Source: Spirochaetota bacterium (GTDB lineage Bacteria; Spirochaetota; Brevinematia; DTOW01). From it: a DNA stretch of 32,942 bases. This document shows, piece by piece, positions 15,099-23,049 of the stretch. How positions within the stretch are numbered: the first letter of the stretch is position 1; the number at the start of each line of letters is the position of its first letter. Made by a program: the position numbers and the translations under genes. Under the pieces are notes generated by a model. That model was not told where the DNA came from and did no database searches. It saw only the letters and a list, made by a program, of their open reading frames with translations. The stretch covers positions 1-32,942 of the forward strand of contig JANXAC010000017.1 of NCBI GenBank assembly GCA_025061835.1. The letters run 5' to 3'.

Positions 15099-17666
15099 AT
15101 GAAGAAAACACTTATTTTTACAATGGTTGTTGCGATACTTGCTTCGGCTACACTTTTCTATAGTTGTAGTAGGGAAGTTGCTCAACCTTCAAATAATCAG
15201 TCTCAGGTTGATGATGGTGGAAACAATAATAACAACAACAATAACAATAATAATCAGAACAATGTTTCCTATGGTCCTCTTGACCTAGTAATAACTGAGA
15301 TTAACTGGGGAGGGTCATATTCAAATGACACATCTGCTACTGCAGATGGAGAGTTTGTTGAGATAATGAATAACACTACCAACACTATAAATCTTGGTGG
15401 TTTTCAATTGAGGTATGATGGTGGGGGTAGTTTTACGAACAAGAGGGTTACACTTCCTTCTACTTTAAGTCTTGCTCCTGGTGAGTTTTTAGTTGTATTC
15501 ATAACTAATAATACTCACAATCCATACAGTTTGGTTGTTAATACAGGAACATACAAGAGGTTTTTGTGGAGTGGGATAAACTATATAGGTAATAGTGGAT
15601 TTAGGGTAGCGATAATAGCGCCGAATGGTGATGAGATAGACTTTGTTGAGACGAGGAGTGGGCAACCTGGGCAGGTTGCGATAAAGGGTAGTTCAGGGAC
15701 GCCAAAGAGGACTATGGAGAGAGTATTGCCGTTTATAAGTGGGACAAATAATAGTGCTTGGGAAGCTGCTGTGAGCAATATCAACTATGCTTATGGTGGA
15801 ACTAACAATCTTGGGACGCCTGGTGCTTCAAACTCTGTGTGGTTTGTCTTTAGAACTATATCGTTATCTACTCCTACTAATAATACAACTATAAATAAAG
15901 CACTGAATTCAACGCAGAATTTTGTATGGACGCTGACAGGTTCAGGAAGTTCATATTCATCGTATATACTAGTATTCACTACTAATAACCAAGTATTTAC
16001 GAATATATCAGTGAATGCTACTAACACTAATATAAACATCCTCGCATTCCCAGTAGAAACCTATAAGTGGTTTGTTCTAGGAGTATCTGGTGGTATAACT
16101 AACTCTTCAACCGGCACGAATACACTAATAATTACCAACTTTGGTAATATAACATTAACATCACCTCCTGACAATGATATTCACAACATAGCGATAGATG
16201 GTAATAACATTAGTTTCAGTTGGTCCTACAGTCCTTTAGGGTCTTTACACATAGCGAATGTGTATTTACTTGATTCTAGTGATAATCCTGTTAGGTCAAA
16301 TATGAATGTATCTTCAACTAGTTCAAGTATTAACATTTCAACTCTGCCTTATGGTGATTACAAGTGGTATGTCATGGCTTCAAATACTAACTCTGCTCTA
16401 GTAGTGTATTCCACAACTAATAATATTAAGATAACTAATTACGCTTCTGTTGGTTTGACATCACCTTCAGACAATTATACCAATAACATAGTAGAAAATG
16501 GAACTACCATAATCTTCTCTTGGGCATATTCACCTACTGCTGCTTTCAATCAAGCTAATGTTTATGTTTTGGACAGTATGAATAATGTTGTTGCTTCTGT
16601 AACTGGTTTAACTACAACTTCTTGGAGTACAAGCATACCAAATGTAGGTGTGTATAATTGGTATGTTCTCGCTACGAATACTTCTACAGGAATGTACTCG
16701 TATTCATCTACAAACACCATATATGTTACGAATTTTGGTAGCATATCTCTAGTATCCTATCCTACCAACAATCACAGACACAACATACTATCTGATGGAA
16801 ATAGTATATCACTCTCCTGGAGCTACACTCCAGCAGGTGCGTTCAATCAAGCAACTGTCTATATACTGAACGCAGTGAATAATACTATTGCTATGTCAAC
16901 TAATGTTAATACAACTAATCCTTCTATAGACCTATCTTCACTACCAAGTGGTAGATATAGATGGTTTGTAATGGCAACTAACACAACCTACGGTATATCC
17001 GCATACACTCCTACGAACAACATAAGTGTGTATAGGATATCTAATATATACAGTGGTGTATTCTTCTCTGAAATAAGCTGGGCTGGATATAGGATTTCTT
17101 CAACAAGTGTTATTGGTGATGGTGAATTCATTGAACTTTACAATACCAATTCTTACGATATTAATCTCAATGGTTGGACATTATCGTATCTGAATAATAC
17201 ATATGGCGCTAATAGGAATTACAAAATAACTAACGACTTAATAATAAGAGCAAATTCAATATTGCTTCTACTCAATGCTACCTCAAATACAAATTATCTG
17301 AATATGAACAACATAGAAGATTACTACTTCTATACTAATGTTGGTAATGTTATAGCTAATGGTGGTTTTGTCTTCTGGCTGTGGTCGGTTAGTGGTGGTG
17401 TTACGAATGTATCTGATCATGTTATAGCAACTACTAGTGGAACAAATACCTTTACTCCTGCTGGTGCTAATACACCACCTCTGTTTTCAACAAACGGTGG
17501 TTTTGCACCCATAGGTTCTTCTTCTGGAACGAATATTTCTATGGTGAGAACTAATTTCATATATGCTCCTACAAATGCTACACTATGGAGACAGGCTACT
17601 AATGCTACTAATCTAATAAATGGTGCTCAGGATCATACGAGAGCAACCCCTGGAGTATTGTATTAA
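15099..17666 (+). CDS. Large lipoprotein with two lamin-tail domains and four Ig-like repeats
   Basis: This 855-residue surface or periplasmic lipoprotein has signal residues 1-22 and a relaxed lipobox FYSC with C23. An 11-Asn run (42-52) forms a flexible tether. The first lamin-tail domain (LTD, about 61-245) starts LVITEINWGGS and ends GTPGAS. Four repeats of about 98 residues follow (251-347, 348-447, 448-545, 546-645), each with a TSP-type strand, an FSWSYSP segment, a YKWYV[ML]A strand and a closing ITN, and read as Ig/FN3-like modules. The second LTD (about 652-855) starts FSEISWAGY and ends RATPG. No catalytic motif is seen. AGGAGG precedes the ATG and a strong terminator follows the stop. 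LTDs occur in secreted bacterial nucleases and adhesins, and binding or display is the likely role. Confidence 0.85.
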   Translation: MKKTLIFTMVVAILASATLFYSCSREVAQPSNNQSQVDDGGNNNNNNNNNNNQNNVSYGPLDLVITEINWGGSYSNDTSATADGEFVEIMNNTTNTINLGGFQLRYDGGGSFTNKRVTLPSTLSLAPGEFLVVFITNNTHNPYSLVVNTGTYKRFLWSGINYIGNSGFRVAIIAPNGDEIDFVETRSGQPGQVAIKGSSGTPKRTMERVLPFISGTNNSAWEAAVSNINYAYGGTNNLGTPGASNSVWFVFRTISLSTPTNNTTINKALNSTQNFVWTLTGSGSSYSSYILVFTTNNQVFTNISVNATNTNINILAFPVETYKWFVLGVSGGITNSSTGTNTLIITNFGNITLTSPPDNDIHNIAIDGNNISFSWSYSPLGSLHIANVYLLDSSDNPVRSNMNVSSTSSSINISTLPYGDYKWYVMASNTNSALVVYSTTNNIKITNYASVGLTSPSDNYTNNIVENGTTIIFSWAYSPTAAFNQANVYVLDSMNNVVASVTGLTTTSWSTSIPNVGVYNWYVLATNTSTGMYSYSSTNTIYVTNFGSISLVSYPTNNHRHNILSDGNSISLSWSYTPAGAFNQATVYILNAVNNTIAMSTNVNTTNPSIDLSSLPSGRYRWFVMATNTTYGISAYTPTNNISVYRISNIYSGVFFSEISWAGYRISSTSVIGDGEFIELYNTNSYDINLNGWTLSYLNNTYGANRNYKITNDLIIRANSILLLLNATSNTNYLNMNNIEDYYFYTNVGNVIANGGFVFWLWSVSGGVTNVSDHVIATTSGTNTFTPAGANTPPLFSTNGGFAPIGSSSGTNISMVRTNFIYAPTNATLWRQATNATNLINGAQDHTRATPGVLY
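15222..15254 (+). repeat. AAC/AAT trinucleotide tract encoding 11 Asn
   Basis: Eleven consecutive Asn codons (AAC and AAT mixed) sit just after the lipid-anchored N-terminus of the LTD lipoprotein. The tract is in frame, so slippage would change tether length without a frameshift. Confidence 0.8.
15849..17034 (+). repeat. Four tandem ~98-residue coding repeats
   Basis: Units begin at 15849, 16140, 16440 and 16734. They are diverged at the DNA level but share the FSWSY, ANVY[LV]LD and Y[KR]W[YF]V positions. Units 2-4 are closest; unit 1 is most diverged. Confidence 0.75.
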
Positions 17667-17673
17667 TGATCTC

Positions 17674-17706
17674 ACCGCACCTTCGGGTGCGGTTTTCTTT
17701 TTAAGT
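17674..17706 (+). terminator. Strong intrinsic terminator with UUCG tetraloop
   Basis: A perfect 8-bp stem ACCGCACC/GGTGCGGT (17674-17681 and 17686-17693) closes on the extra-stable TTCG loop and is followed by TTTTCTTTTT. It begins 8 bp after the LTD lipoprotein stop and separates it from the following operon. Confidence 0.92.
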
Positions 17707-17720
17707 TTGGATAAGCGACT

Positions 17721-19211
17721 ATGAAGAAAGTGTTTAAAATGTTTGTTATATCTCTGTTAAGTATCCTAGTATTAAATCCTCTATCTTCAGTAGCATCTAC
17801 TAACTCTCTATTGTTGGTCTTCTTTAATGATACTCACGGTAAGATACTACCTTTCAAGGATGCTTCAGGAAAGTTAGTTGGTGGTATCTCAAGAAGAGCA
17901 ACACTACTAAAAGAGATTAGAAAAACGAATAAGAATGTTTTGGTTTTTGATGCTGGAGATCTACTCACAGGTTCAATATACAGTAGTGCTTTCTACGGTG
18001 AGATTGATGTTGTTTTGATGAATGAAATGAACTACACTGCCGCAGTAGTAGGTAATCACGAACTGGACTTTGGTCTTACTAACATACTTTACCTTTCTAG
18101 AATAGCAAAATTCCCATTCCTTTCTGTGAATATGAAGGATGAAAAAGGAAATCCTATATTTCCTCAAATGGTTACAACAAACATAAATGATTTAAGGATT
18201 GCCATAGTTGGTCTCACTATATCTGATAAATCTGTTTATAATCCTATTTATCTGTCAGATATAACAATAGAAAGTGAATTAGTATCTATAACGAATTTTA
18301 TTGTCTCTCAAAAAGTCAGAGAAAAAAACGATTTGGTAATACTTGTTAGTCATACTTATTTAAGCACAAACTATAGAGTTGCTGAAACTGGACTTGTTGA
18401 TGTTATCCTTTCTGGACACGACCATGCCTTGACATCAAGGAGAATAGGGAATACACTTGTTGCCCAAGCGTGGCAGTGGGGTGGATATGCTGGTATTGTT
18501 AGAGTTGATTTCGTTGGTAAAAACATTGTCAGTATCACAAACTACTTTATACTGATTGATGACACATTTACGAATGATGAAAAGATTGATAGCATAATAA
18601 AACAGTATGATGTCAAGTTATCCGATAAGTTCAACTCTGTTATAGCAAAGTCTGACCTCTTTTTAGATGCTTCAAAGATAAGAAGTGAATACTCGCCTCT
18701 TGGTGGTATAGTAGCGGATATTGTCGCAAGGCAGTCTCAAGTTGAGATAGCAATAATAAACGCAGGTAGCGTTAGGTCAAGTGTCCAAAAGGGTAATATA
18801 ACTATAAAAGACATTTACGAACTCTATCCTTTTGACAATAATGTTGTTGTTCTAAATTTAAGAGGTAGGACTCTTAAGAAGATTATGGAGAAAGGGCTCA
18901 ACAATCGTGGTAAGGGTGCTTTTCTATACTATTCACATCCTGTTGAGGTTGTTATAACAAGTAAGAGGACAAATTATCTCTACGGTGGTGTGCCAATATA
19001 TGATGATGTTTTATATTCTGTTGCGGTTTCAGACTTTATTTACAATGGTGGTGATGGATACAACGAGTTCAAGGAAGAGGGTGTAAATGCTGTCAATACA
19101 GGTAATCCTATAAGGGATATGATCTTGTATCGCTTGAGTAGTGTAGGTGTCTTGGATGAGAGAAACTTTGACACTAGACCTAGAATTATCGTTGAAACAA
19201 AGAAAAGATAG
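17721..19211 (+). CDS. Secreted 5'-nucleotidase/UshA-family metallophosphatase
   Basis: This 496-residue exported enzyme has a signal peptide (about 1-26, ending SSVAS). The N-terminal metallophosphatase domain shows the complete metal set: D37/H39 in NDTHG, D77/D80 in FDAGD, N112/H113 in GNHELDFG, VSHTYL and SGHDHA. The C-terminal 5'-nucleotidase domain has INAGSVRSS, the LYPFDNNVVVLNLRG segment and the substrate-binding FIYNGGDGY. Such enzymes release phosphate from nucleotides, or from 2',3'-cyclic nucleotides, outside the cytoplasm; the precise substrate is not known. It is the first gene of a five-gene unit with 1-12 bp gaps. No clear Shine-Dalgarno site precedes the ATG. Confidence 0.9.
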   Translation: MKKVFKMFVISLLSILVLNPLSSVASTNSLLLVFFNDTHGKILPFKDASGKLVGGISRRATLLKEIRKTNKNVLVFDAGDLLTGSIYSSAFYGEIDVVLMNEMNYTAAVVGNHELDFGLTNILYLSRIAKFPFLSVNMKDEKGNPIFPQMVTTNINDLRIAIVGLTISDKSVYNPIYLSDITIESELVSITNFIVSQKVREKNDLVILVSHTYLSTNYRVAETGLVDVILSGHDHALTSRRIGNTLVAQAWQWGGYAGIVRVDFVGKNIVSITNYFILIDDTFTNDEKIDSIIKQYDVKLSDKFNSVIAKSDLFLDASKIRSEYSPLGGIVADIVARQSQVEIAIINAGSVRSSVQKGNITIKDIYELYPFDNNVVVLNLRGRTLKKIMEKGLNNRGKGAFLYYSHPVEVVITSKRTNYLYGGVPIYDDVLYSVAVSDFIYNGGDGYNEFKEEGVNAVNTGNPIRDMILYRLSSVGVLDERNFDTRPRIIVETKKR

Positions 19212-19222
19212 GAGGTTAAGTT

Positions 19223-20863
19223 ATGATAAAAAGATACTTTCAGGCTTTAAGTCAGTTTGACAAAATTAAACTAATCTCTGTAGGTAGAGTGAGTGATAAA
19301 AAGTTGAATCTATCTACTCTTGTAGCAAGTATCAAGTGGATTGTTGGTGGAGTAATGACGCTGGTTTTGATACTCAACGCAACACTTTTTGCGAATACAA
19401 ACTTTGTAAAGGATGTCAAGATTGGCGCTTACTTGAATAATAGTTTCTACTACTTCAACAATGGAGATTTGAGAGCTCTTGATAATAGAAGTGTAACGAC
19501 AGTTGAGAATACCGACGATGCGGTTGGGATTGTATATTCTAGAGTTGGAGTTGAGATAGGTTTGAATGTTTATGAGACCATAGACTTCTACTTGAATGCT
19601 TACAAACCTTTCTTCTGGGGTAATGATTCTGCTGAGTATAACTCTGAAGGCAACTCCATATTCCTAAAGGAAGCGAATATGAATATCGGACTCTACAGAT
19701 ATGAGAAGATTTCTTATCTTGACTTAAAGGTAGGAAGACAGTTCTACTCAATAAATACAACTAGATTTAAGAATTTTGTATTAAAAGACATACTTGATGC
19801 TCTGATAGTGAAGTTTGGTTATAGTATCTTTGGGTTTGAGTTAGGTTTTGATTTCTTCTCAATGAATAGCCCTGCTGAAGGTGTTTATATACTAAAAGAT
19901 GATAGGCATCCTTACACTGTTAGGTATTTTGACGGTGATGTAAATACTTATAAGTTATTTACAACACTATCCTTAAGTTTATCAAACGATTTTATAAAGG
20001 ATAGTTTGAGTAAGGTTTATTTCATTTTCGCTAGGATAGGTGCGATGGGTGAGAGTCCTAATCAAGGTGGTTGGGAGATAACTAGGGGTGGTGCTGAAGG
20101 AAACTTTGCTGATAACGATTTTGCTTTAGTTGGTGGTTTGTCTTCCTATTTTGATTTTGAACTAGTATCTTTTATGGTAGAGTTTGCTCTTTCATACGGG
20201 ATTGATAGAAAGCATAGAACTTTTCCTAATGTTGAGACATTCGGTTTTCTTGGATATTTAGGAGTTGAGTTTGTCTCTGATGTTTTCAAGGCTGGGCTTG
20301 ATGGATTGTATGTTAGTAGTGCTAACACTGATAGGAATGGAAACTACATAAATTATGGTTTTATCTCAATGAAGGGTGATAGAGTAGGAGGAATGTTATT
20401 CAGTAAATACTATGGAAACTATCCTAGTGCTATTGTGAATTATCAGGGTATAGTGTTTAAACCTTTTGGACTACACAGGTCATCTCCTACCGCTATGGGG
20501 AGTGCTAAAGTTGGTATAGAAGACTTGAATATTCTGTCATTTTCAAAAGATCCAAATAGCAATGGTCTTGGATTGATGGTTGAGTTTTACGCATACCTTG
20601 ATACTTCTCAATCTTCTGCAAACCTTAATGCAAGTGGGTTAAGGATTGATGTTTATGACCAGAAGAGGTTTGGTAAGTTTATGGCTACTGAACTCAATGT
20701 GATAGGTAAGTATAAGTTCTACAACGGAAGTATGGAAACAGGTATAAATTTTGGTTGGCTTTTACCTTTTGATTTCTATAGCATACCTGTTAGCATCCCT
20801 AAAGCGCCTTATGGATTGTATGACTTTATTGGGTTTGAAGTTTTCTTGAACACACGAATATAG
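19223..20863 (+). CDS. Predicted outer-membrane beta-barrel protein
   Basis: No named family is recognised in this 546-residue protein. An unusually long N-region (1-36, basic) precedes a hydrophobic signal segment (about 37-60: WIVGGVMTLVLILNATLFA) with a likely cleavage near LFANT. The mature part is composed of alternating amphipathic strands separated by Gly/Asn/Asp turns (VKIGAYLNNSFYYF, VGVEIGLNVYETIDFYLNAY, LDLKVGRQF, FGFELGFDFF and so on). It ends IGFEVFLNTRI, similar to barrel closing strands although the last residue is Ile. GGAGG precedes the ATG. A porin- or channel-like role is inferred. Its place 11 bp after a nucleotidase makes nucleoside or phosphate passage attractive but unproven. 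Confidence 0.7.
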   Translation: MIKRYFQALSQFDKIKLISVGRVSDKKLNLSTLVASIKWIVGGVMTLVLILNATLFANTNFVKDVKIGAYLNNSFYYFNNGDLRALDNRSVTTVENTDDAVGIVYSRVGVEIGLNVYETIDFYLNAYKPFFWGNDSAEYNSEGNSIFLKEANMNIGLYRYEKISYLDLKVGRQFYSINTTRFKNFVLKDILDALIVKFGYSIFGFELGFDFFSMNSPAEGVYILKDDRHPYTVRYFDGDVNTYKLFTTLSLSLSNDFIKDSLSKVYFIFARIGAMGESPNQGGWEITRGGAEGNFADNDFALVGGLSSYFDFELVSFMVEFALSYGIDRKHRTFPNVETFGFLGYLGVEFVSDVFKAGLDGLYVSSANTDRNGNYINYGFISMKGDRVGGMLFSKYYGNYPSAIVNYQGIVFKPFGLHRSSPTAMGSAKVGIEDLNILSFSKDPNSNGLGLMVEFYAYLDTSQSSANLNASGLRIDVYDQKRFGKFMATELNVIGKYKFYNGSMETGINFGWLLPFDFYSIPVSIPKAPYGLYDFIGFEVFLNTRI

Positions 20864-20873
20864 GAGTGTAGTT

Positions 20874-22388
20874 ATGATGAGGATGACTTTTTTGCTATTG
20901 TTGTTCATCATAACCTCCTGTAATATGTTGAATGTGTCTGAACCACAGTTGAATTTCTACGATGAGATTGATTTTGGTATTACTAATGAAGGGTATGTTA
21001 TAGGATTTCTAGACAAAGCAAAAAGTAGTGCTTATGTGTCTCTATACTCTCTTACTCCTAGTATTGCTTCCAAGGTGAATAGTTTAATTCAGAGGGGTGT
21101 GAGAGTAAGAGTTTTGATTGACAATCTTGGGTCTCCGAGTGGTGTTAATACGAGTGTTTTGGTTTCAGGTAATGTAAATGGAGATATGAGTGCAAACTTC
21201 GTTGTGATTGATGGAATTGAGAGTTTAGTTTTATCTACTCATTCTGTAACCAATCAGTTTTTCTTCGTAAGGATAAAGAATGAATATGTTGCTAATGACC
21301 TTATAAGTGAATTCAATCAGATGTATCGGTTTGGTAGGTATGAGAGTTCAAAAGTAGTTTATAACAACGCAAAGGTGTATAGGATTGCAAACAACAGTGT
21401 TAGGATAGTATTTGTTCCACAGGAAGATTTCATGAATGTGCTTGAAACATTCATTAGTCAGTCTTCTGAAAACTTTGTTTCATACTTTAGGAGTATTGAT
21501 AACAACAACCTTTATTACTACCTCTACAATTCCGTTAGATATAGTCCCAATTCTAGGATAAATGTTGGAATAAACTTCACGAATGGCTATACGAATTACG
21601 CAGGAATACTCCAAAAAACAAGAGTCTTTAAACAGCCTATATGGTTCAATATTATGGTAAGTTCCTCTGAGTTAGAGGATGGAATTGCGCTAACTACTTT
21701 TGATTTTACAAAGAATTTGAATGTTAAGGATGGGGTGATTGTGATGTTTTATGGTCCTGTTGCTACTAGGTTAAAAGAATTTCTAACTTCGTACTTCTCT
21801 AGTGTTGAAACTACTAATCTTTCTGGAACTGCTGGTGAGATACTGACATCAGTGCCTTATACGAATATAGTTGTAAGTGAGATAAACTGGGTTGGTGCTT
21901 TTGACAACAATGGTACTAGTTATCCATACGCGGAGTTCATAGAGATTAAGAATATCTCAACGAACTATTATGATATATCGGGTTATAGTATTGTAATAAC
22001 CAATGCTAATAATCCAACTTCTCCAACGGTTATAGGGATACCTGGTGGAACAATACTACCGCCCGGTAGTTTTCTTGTTATAGGAAGGAAGAATTATGTT
22101 CCAAATGCTTTTAGTTACTATGATATTTTGAGTGAGGACTTGTCGCTAGTTAATTCAGGGTTTTCCGTAACTATCTTAAGTCCTTACGGTCAGACTGTTG
22201 ATATTGCTGGTAACCATACTTCATCTCCACTGGCTGGAACTACGAGTAATCCTAGGAGAACGATGGTTAGAAAATTAGATGTAATTGATCATGGATACCT
22301 TTCAACAAGTTGGTATAATGCCACTAATAAGTTAAATATAAATCCAAACTATATTAGTAATACTTTCGCAACTCCGGGAGGTGATTAG
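20874..22388 (+). CDS. Lipoprotein with inactivated PLD-like fold and C-terminal lamin-tail domain
   Basis: This 504-residue lipoprotein (lipobox ITSC, C16) is laid out like the PLD-LTD protein at 23050. PLD half 1 has AKSSAYVSLYSL and the RGVRVRVLIDN strand, but H-x-K-x4-D is replaced by S106-A-N108-x4-D113. Half 2 has DGIALTTFDFTK aligned with the second HKD motif, but H-x-K-x4-D becomes W257-F-N259-x4-S264. It therefore cannot use PLD chemistry. The LTD (about 331-504) starts VVSEINWVG and ends TFATPGGD. A second ATG at 20877 is an equally possible start. It probably binds or scaffolds the substrate for its active paralogue. Its last codons (GGA GGT GAT) supply the ribosome-binding site of the next gene. 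Confidence 0.82.
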   Translation: MMRMTFLLLLFIITSCNMLNVSEPQLNFYDEIDFGITNEGYVIGFLDKAKSSAYVSLYSLTPSIASKVNSLIQRGVRVRVLIDNLGSPSGVNTSVLVSGNVNGDMSANFVVIDGIESLVLSTHSVTNQFFFVRIKNEYVANDLISEFNQMYRFGRYESSKVVYNNAKVYRIANNSVRIVFVPQEDFMNVLETFISQSSENFVSYFRSIDNNNLYYYLYNSVRYSPNSRINVGINFTNGYTNYAGILQKTRVFKQPIWFNIMVSSSELEDGIALTTFDFTKNLNVKDGVIVMFYGPVATRLKEFLTSYFSSVETTNLSGTAGEILTSVPYTNIVVSEINWVGAFDNNGTSYPYAEFIEIKNISTNYYDISGYSIVITNANNPTSPTVIGIPGGTILPPGSFLVIGRKNYVPNAFSYYDILSEDLSLVNSGFSVTILSPYGQTVDIAGNHTSSPLAGTTSNPRRTMVRKLDVIDHGYLSTSWYNATNKLNINPNYISNTFATPGGD

Positions 22389-22389
22389 T

Positions 22390-23037
22390 ATGGTATTCAT
22401 CTTGCTTTTTGGTTTAATGTTTCTATCATCCTGTGTAGGTGATCCAAGTATGGATTACTATAATTTTGCTGTTGCTGATTTGAGGTCTGAAGTTGCTGTT
22501 ACTGAAATACACTGGGCTGGTAGTGTAGATAGTTTTGGTAACTCTTATGATCTTGATAACTTTATTGAAATAAGAAACTTCTATGTTGGTGATGTTGATG
22601 TAAGTTTTTGGAATGTTATAATAGAAGATGTTTATGGTTTTAGACAGGTTATAACGATACCATCAAATACTATTCTGAAAAGTGGGCAGGTTTATACTAT
22701 CGGTAGGACTACCAATCATGCGTTTTCCTACTTTGACCTAATTTACGACAATCTACTTATACCTACTAGGAATCTCAAGATAACGATAAAGGATGGTTCT
22801 GGTAAGGTTATAGATAATGTGGATTTGACACTTTTTGATTTTATGGTTGCTGGATACAAACTACCAAGGTTGAGAAAGTCAATGGTTAGGAAGATAGGGT
22901 TCTTCGGTATAGAAAGAGGTGATAATGTTGATAACTGGAGAAGTTATGCTCTACCTGTTACTACTACAAATGTGAGGACTAATTTTTATGTAAACACATT
23001 GTGCTCTCCGGGACAAATTTTAACAGGTGAGTTTTAG
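22390..23037 (+). CDS. Small lamin-tail-domain lipoprotein
   Basis: This 215-residue lipoprotein has signal residues 1-14 and lipobox LSSC (C15). The mature protein is essentially one LTD: VAVTEIHWAGS, DNFIEIRNF, ITIPSNTILKSGQVYTIGR, then KSMVRKIG and the closing CSPG. The start is set at ATG 22390 because GGGAGGTGAT sits 4-7 bases upstream. A GTG at 22381 in the same frame overlaps that site and would add three residues. It begins 1 bp after the stop of the inactive PLD-LTD gene, so the two are coupled. No catalytic residues are apparent. It may act as a free binding module for the same ligand as the LTDs of its neighbours. Confidence 0.85.
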   Translation: MVFILLFGLMFLSSCVGDPSMDYYNFAVADLRSEVAVTEIHWAGSVDSFGNSYDLDNFIEIRNFYVGDVDVSFWNVIIEDVYGFRQVITIPSNTILKSGQVYTIGRTTNHAFSYFDLIYDNLLIPTRNLKITIKDGSGKVIDNVDLTLFDFMVAGYKLPRLRKSMVRKIGFFGIERGDNVDNWRSYALPVTTTNVRTNFYVNTLCSPGQILTGEF

Positions 23038-23049
23038 GGAGGTGATTCT

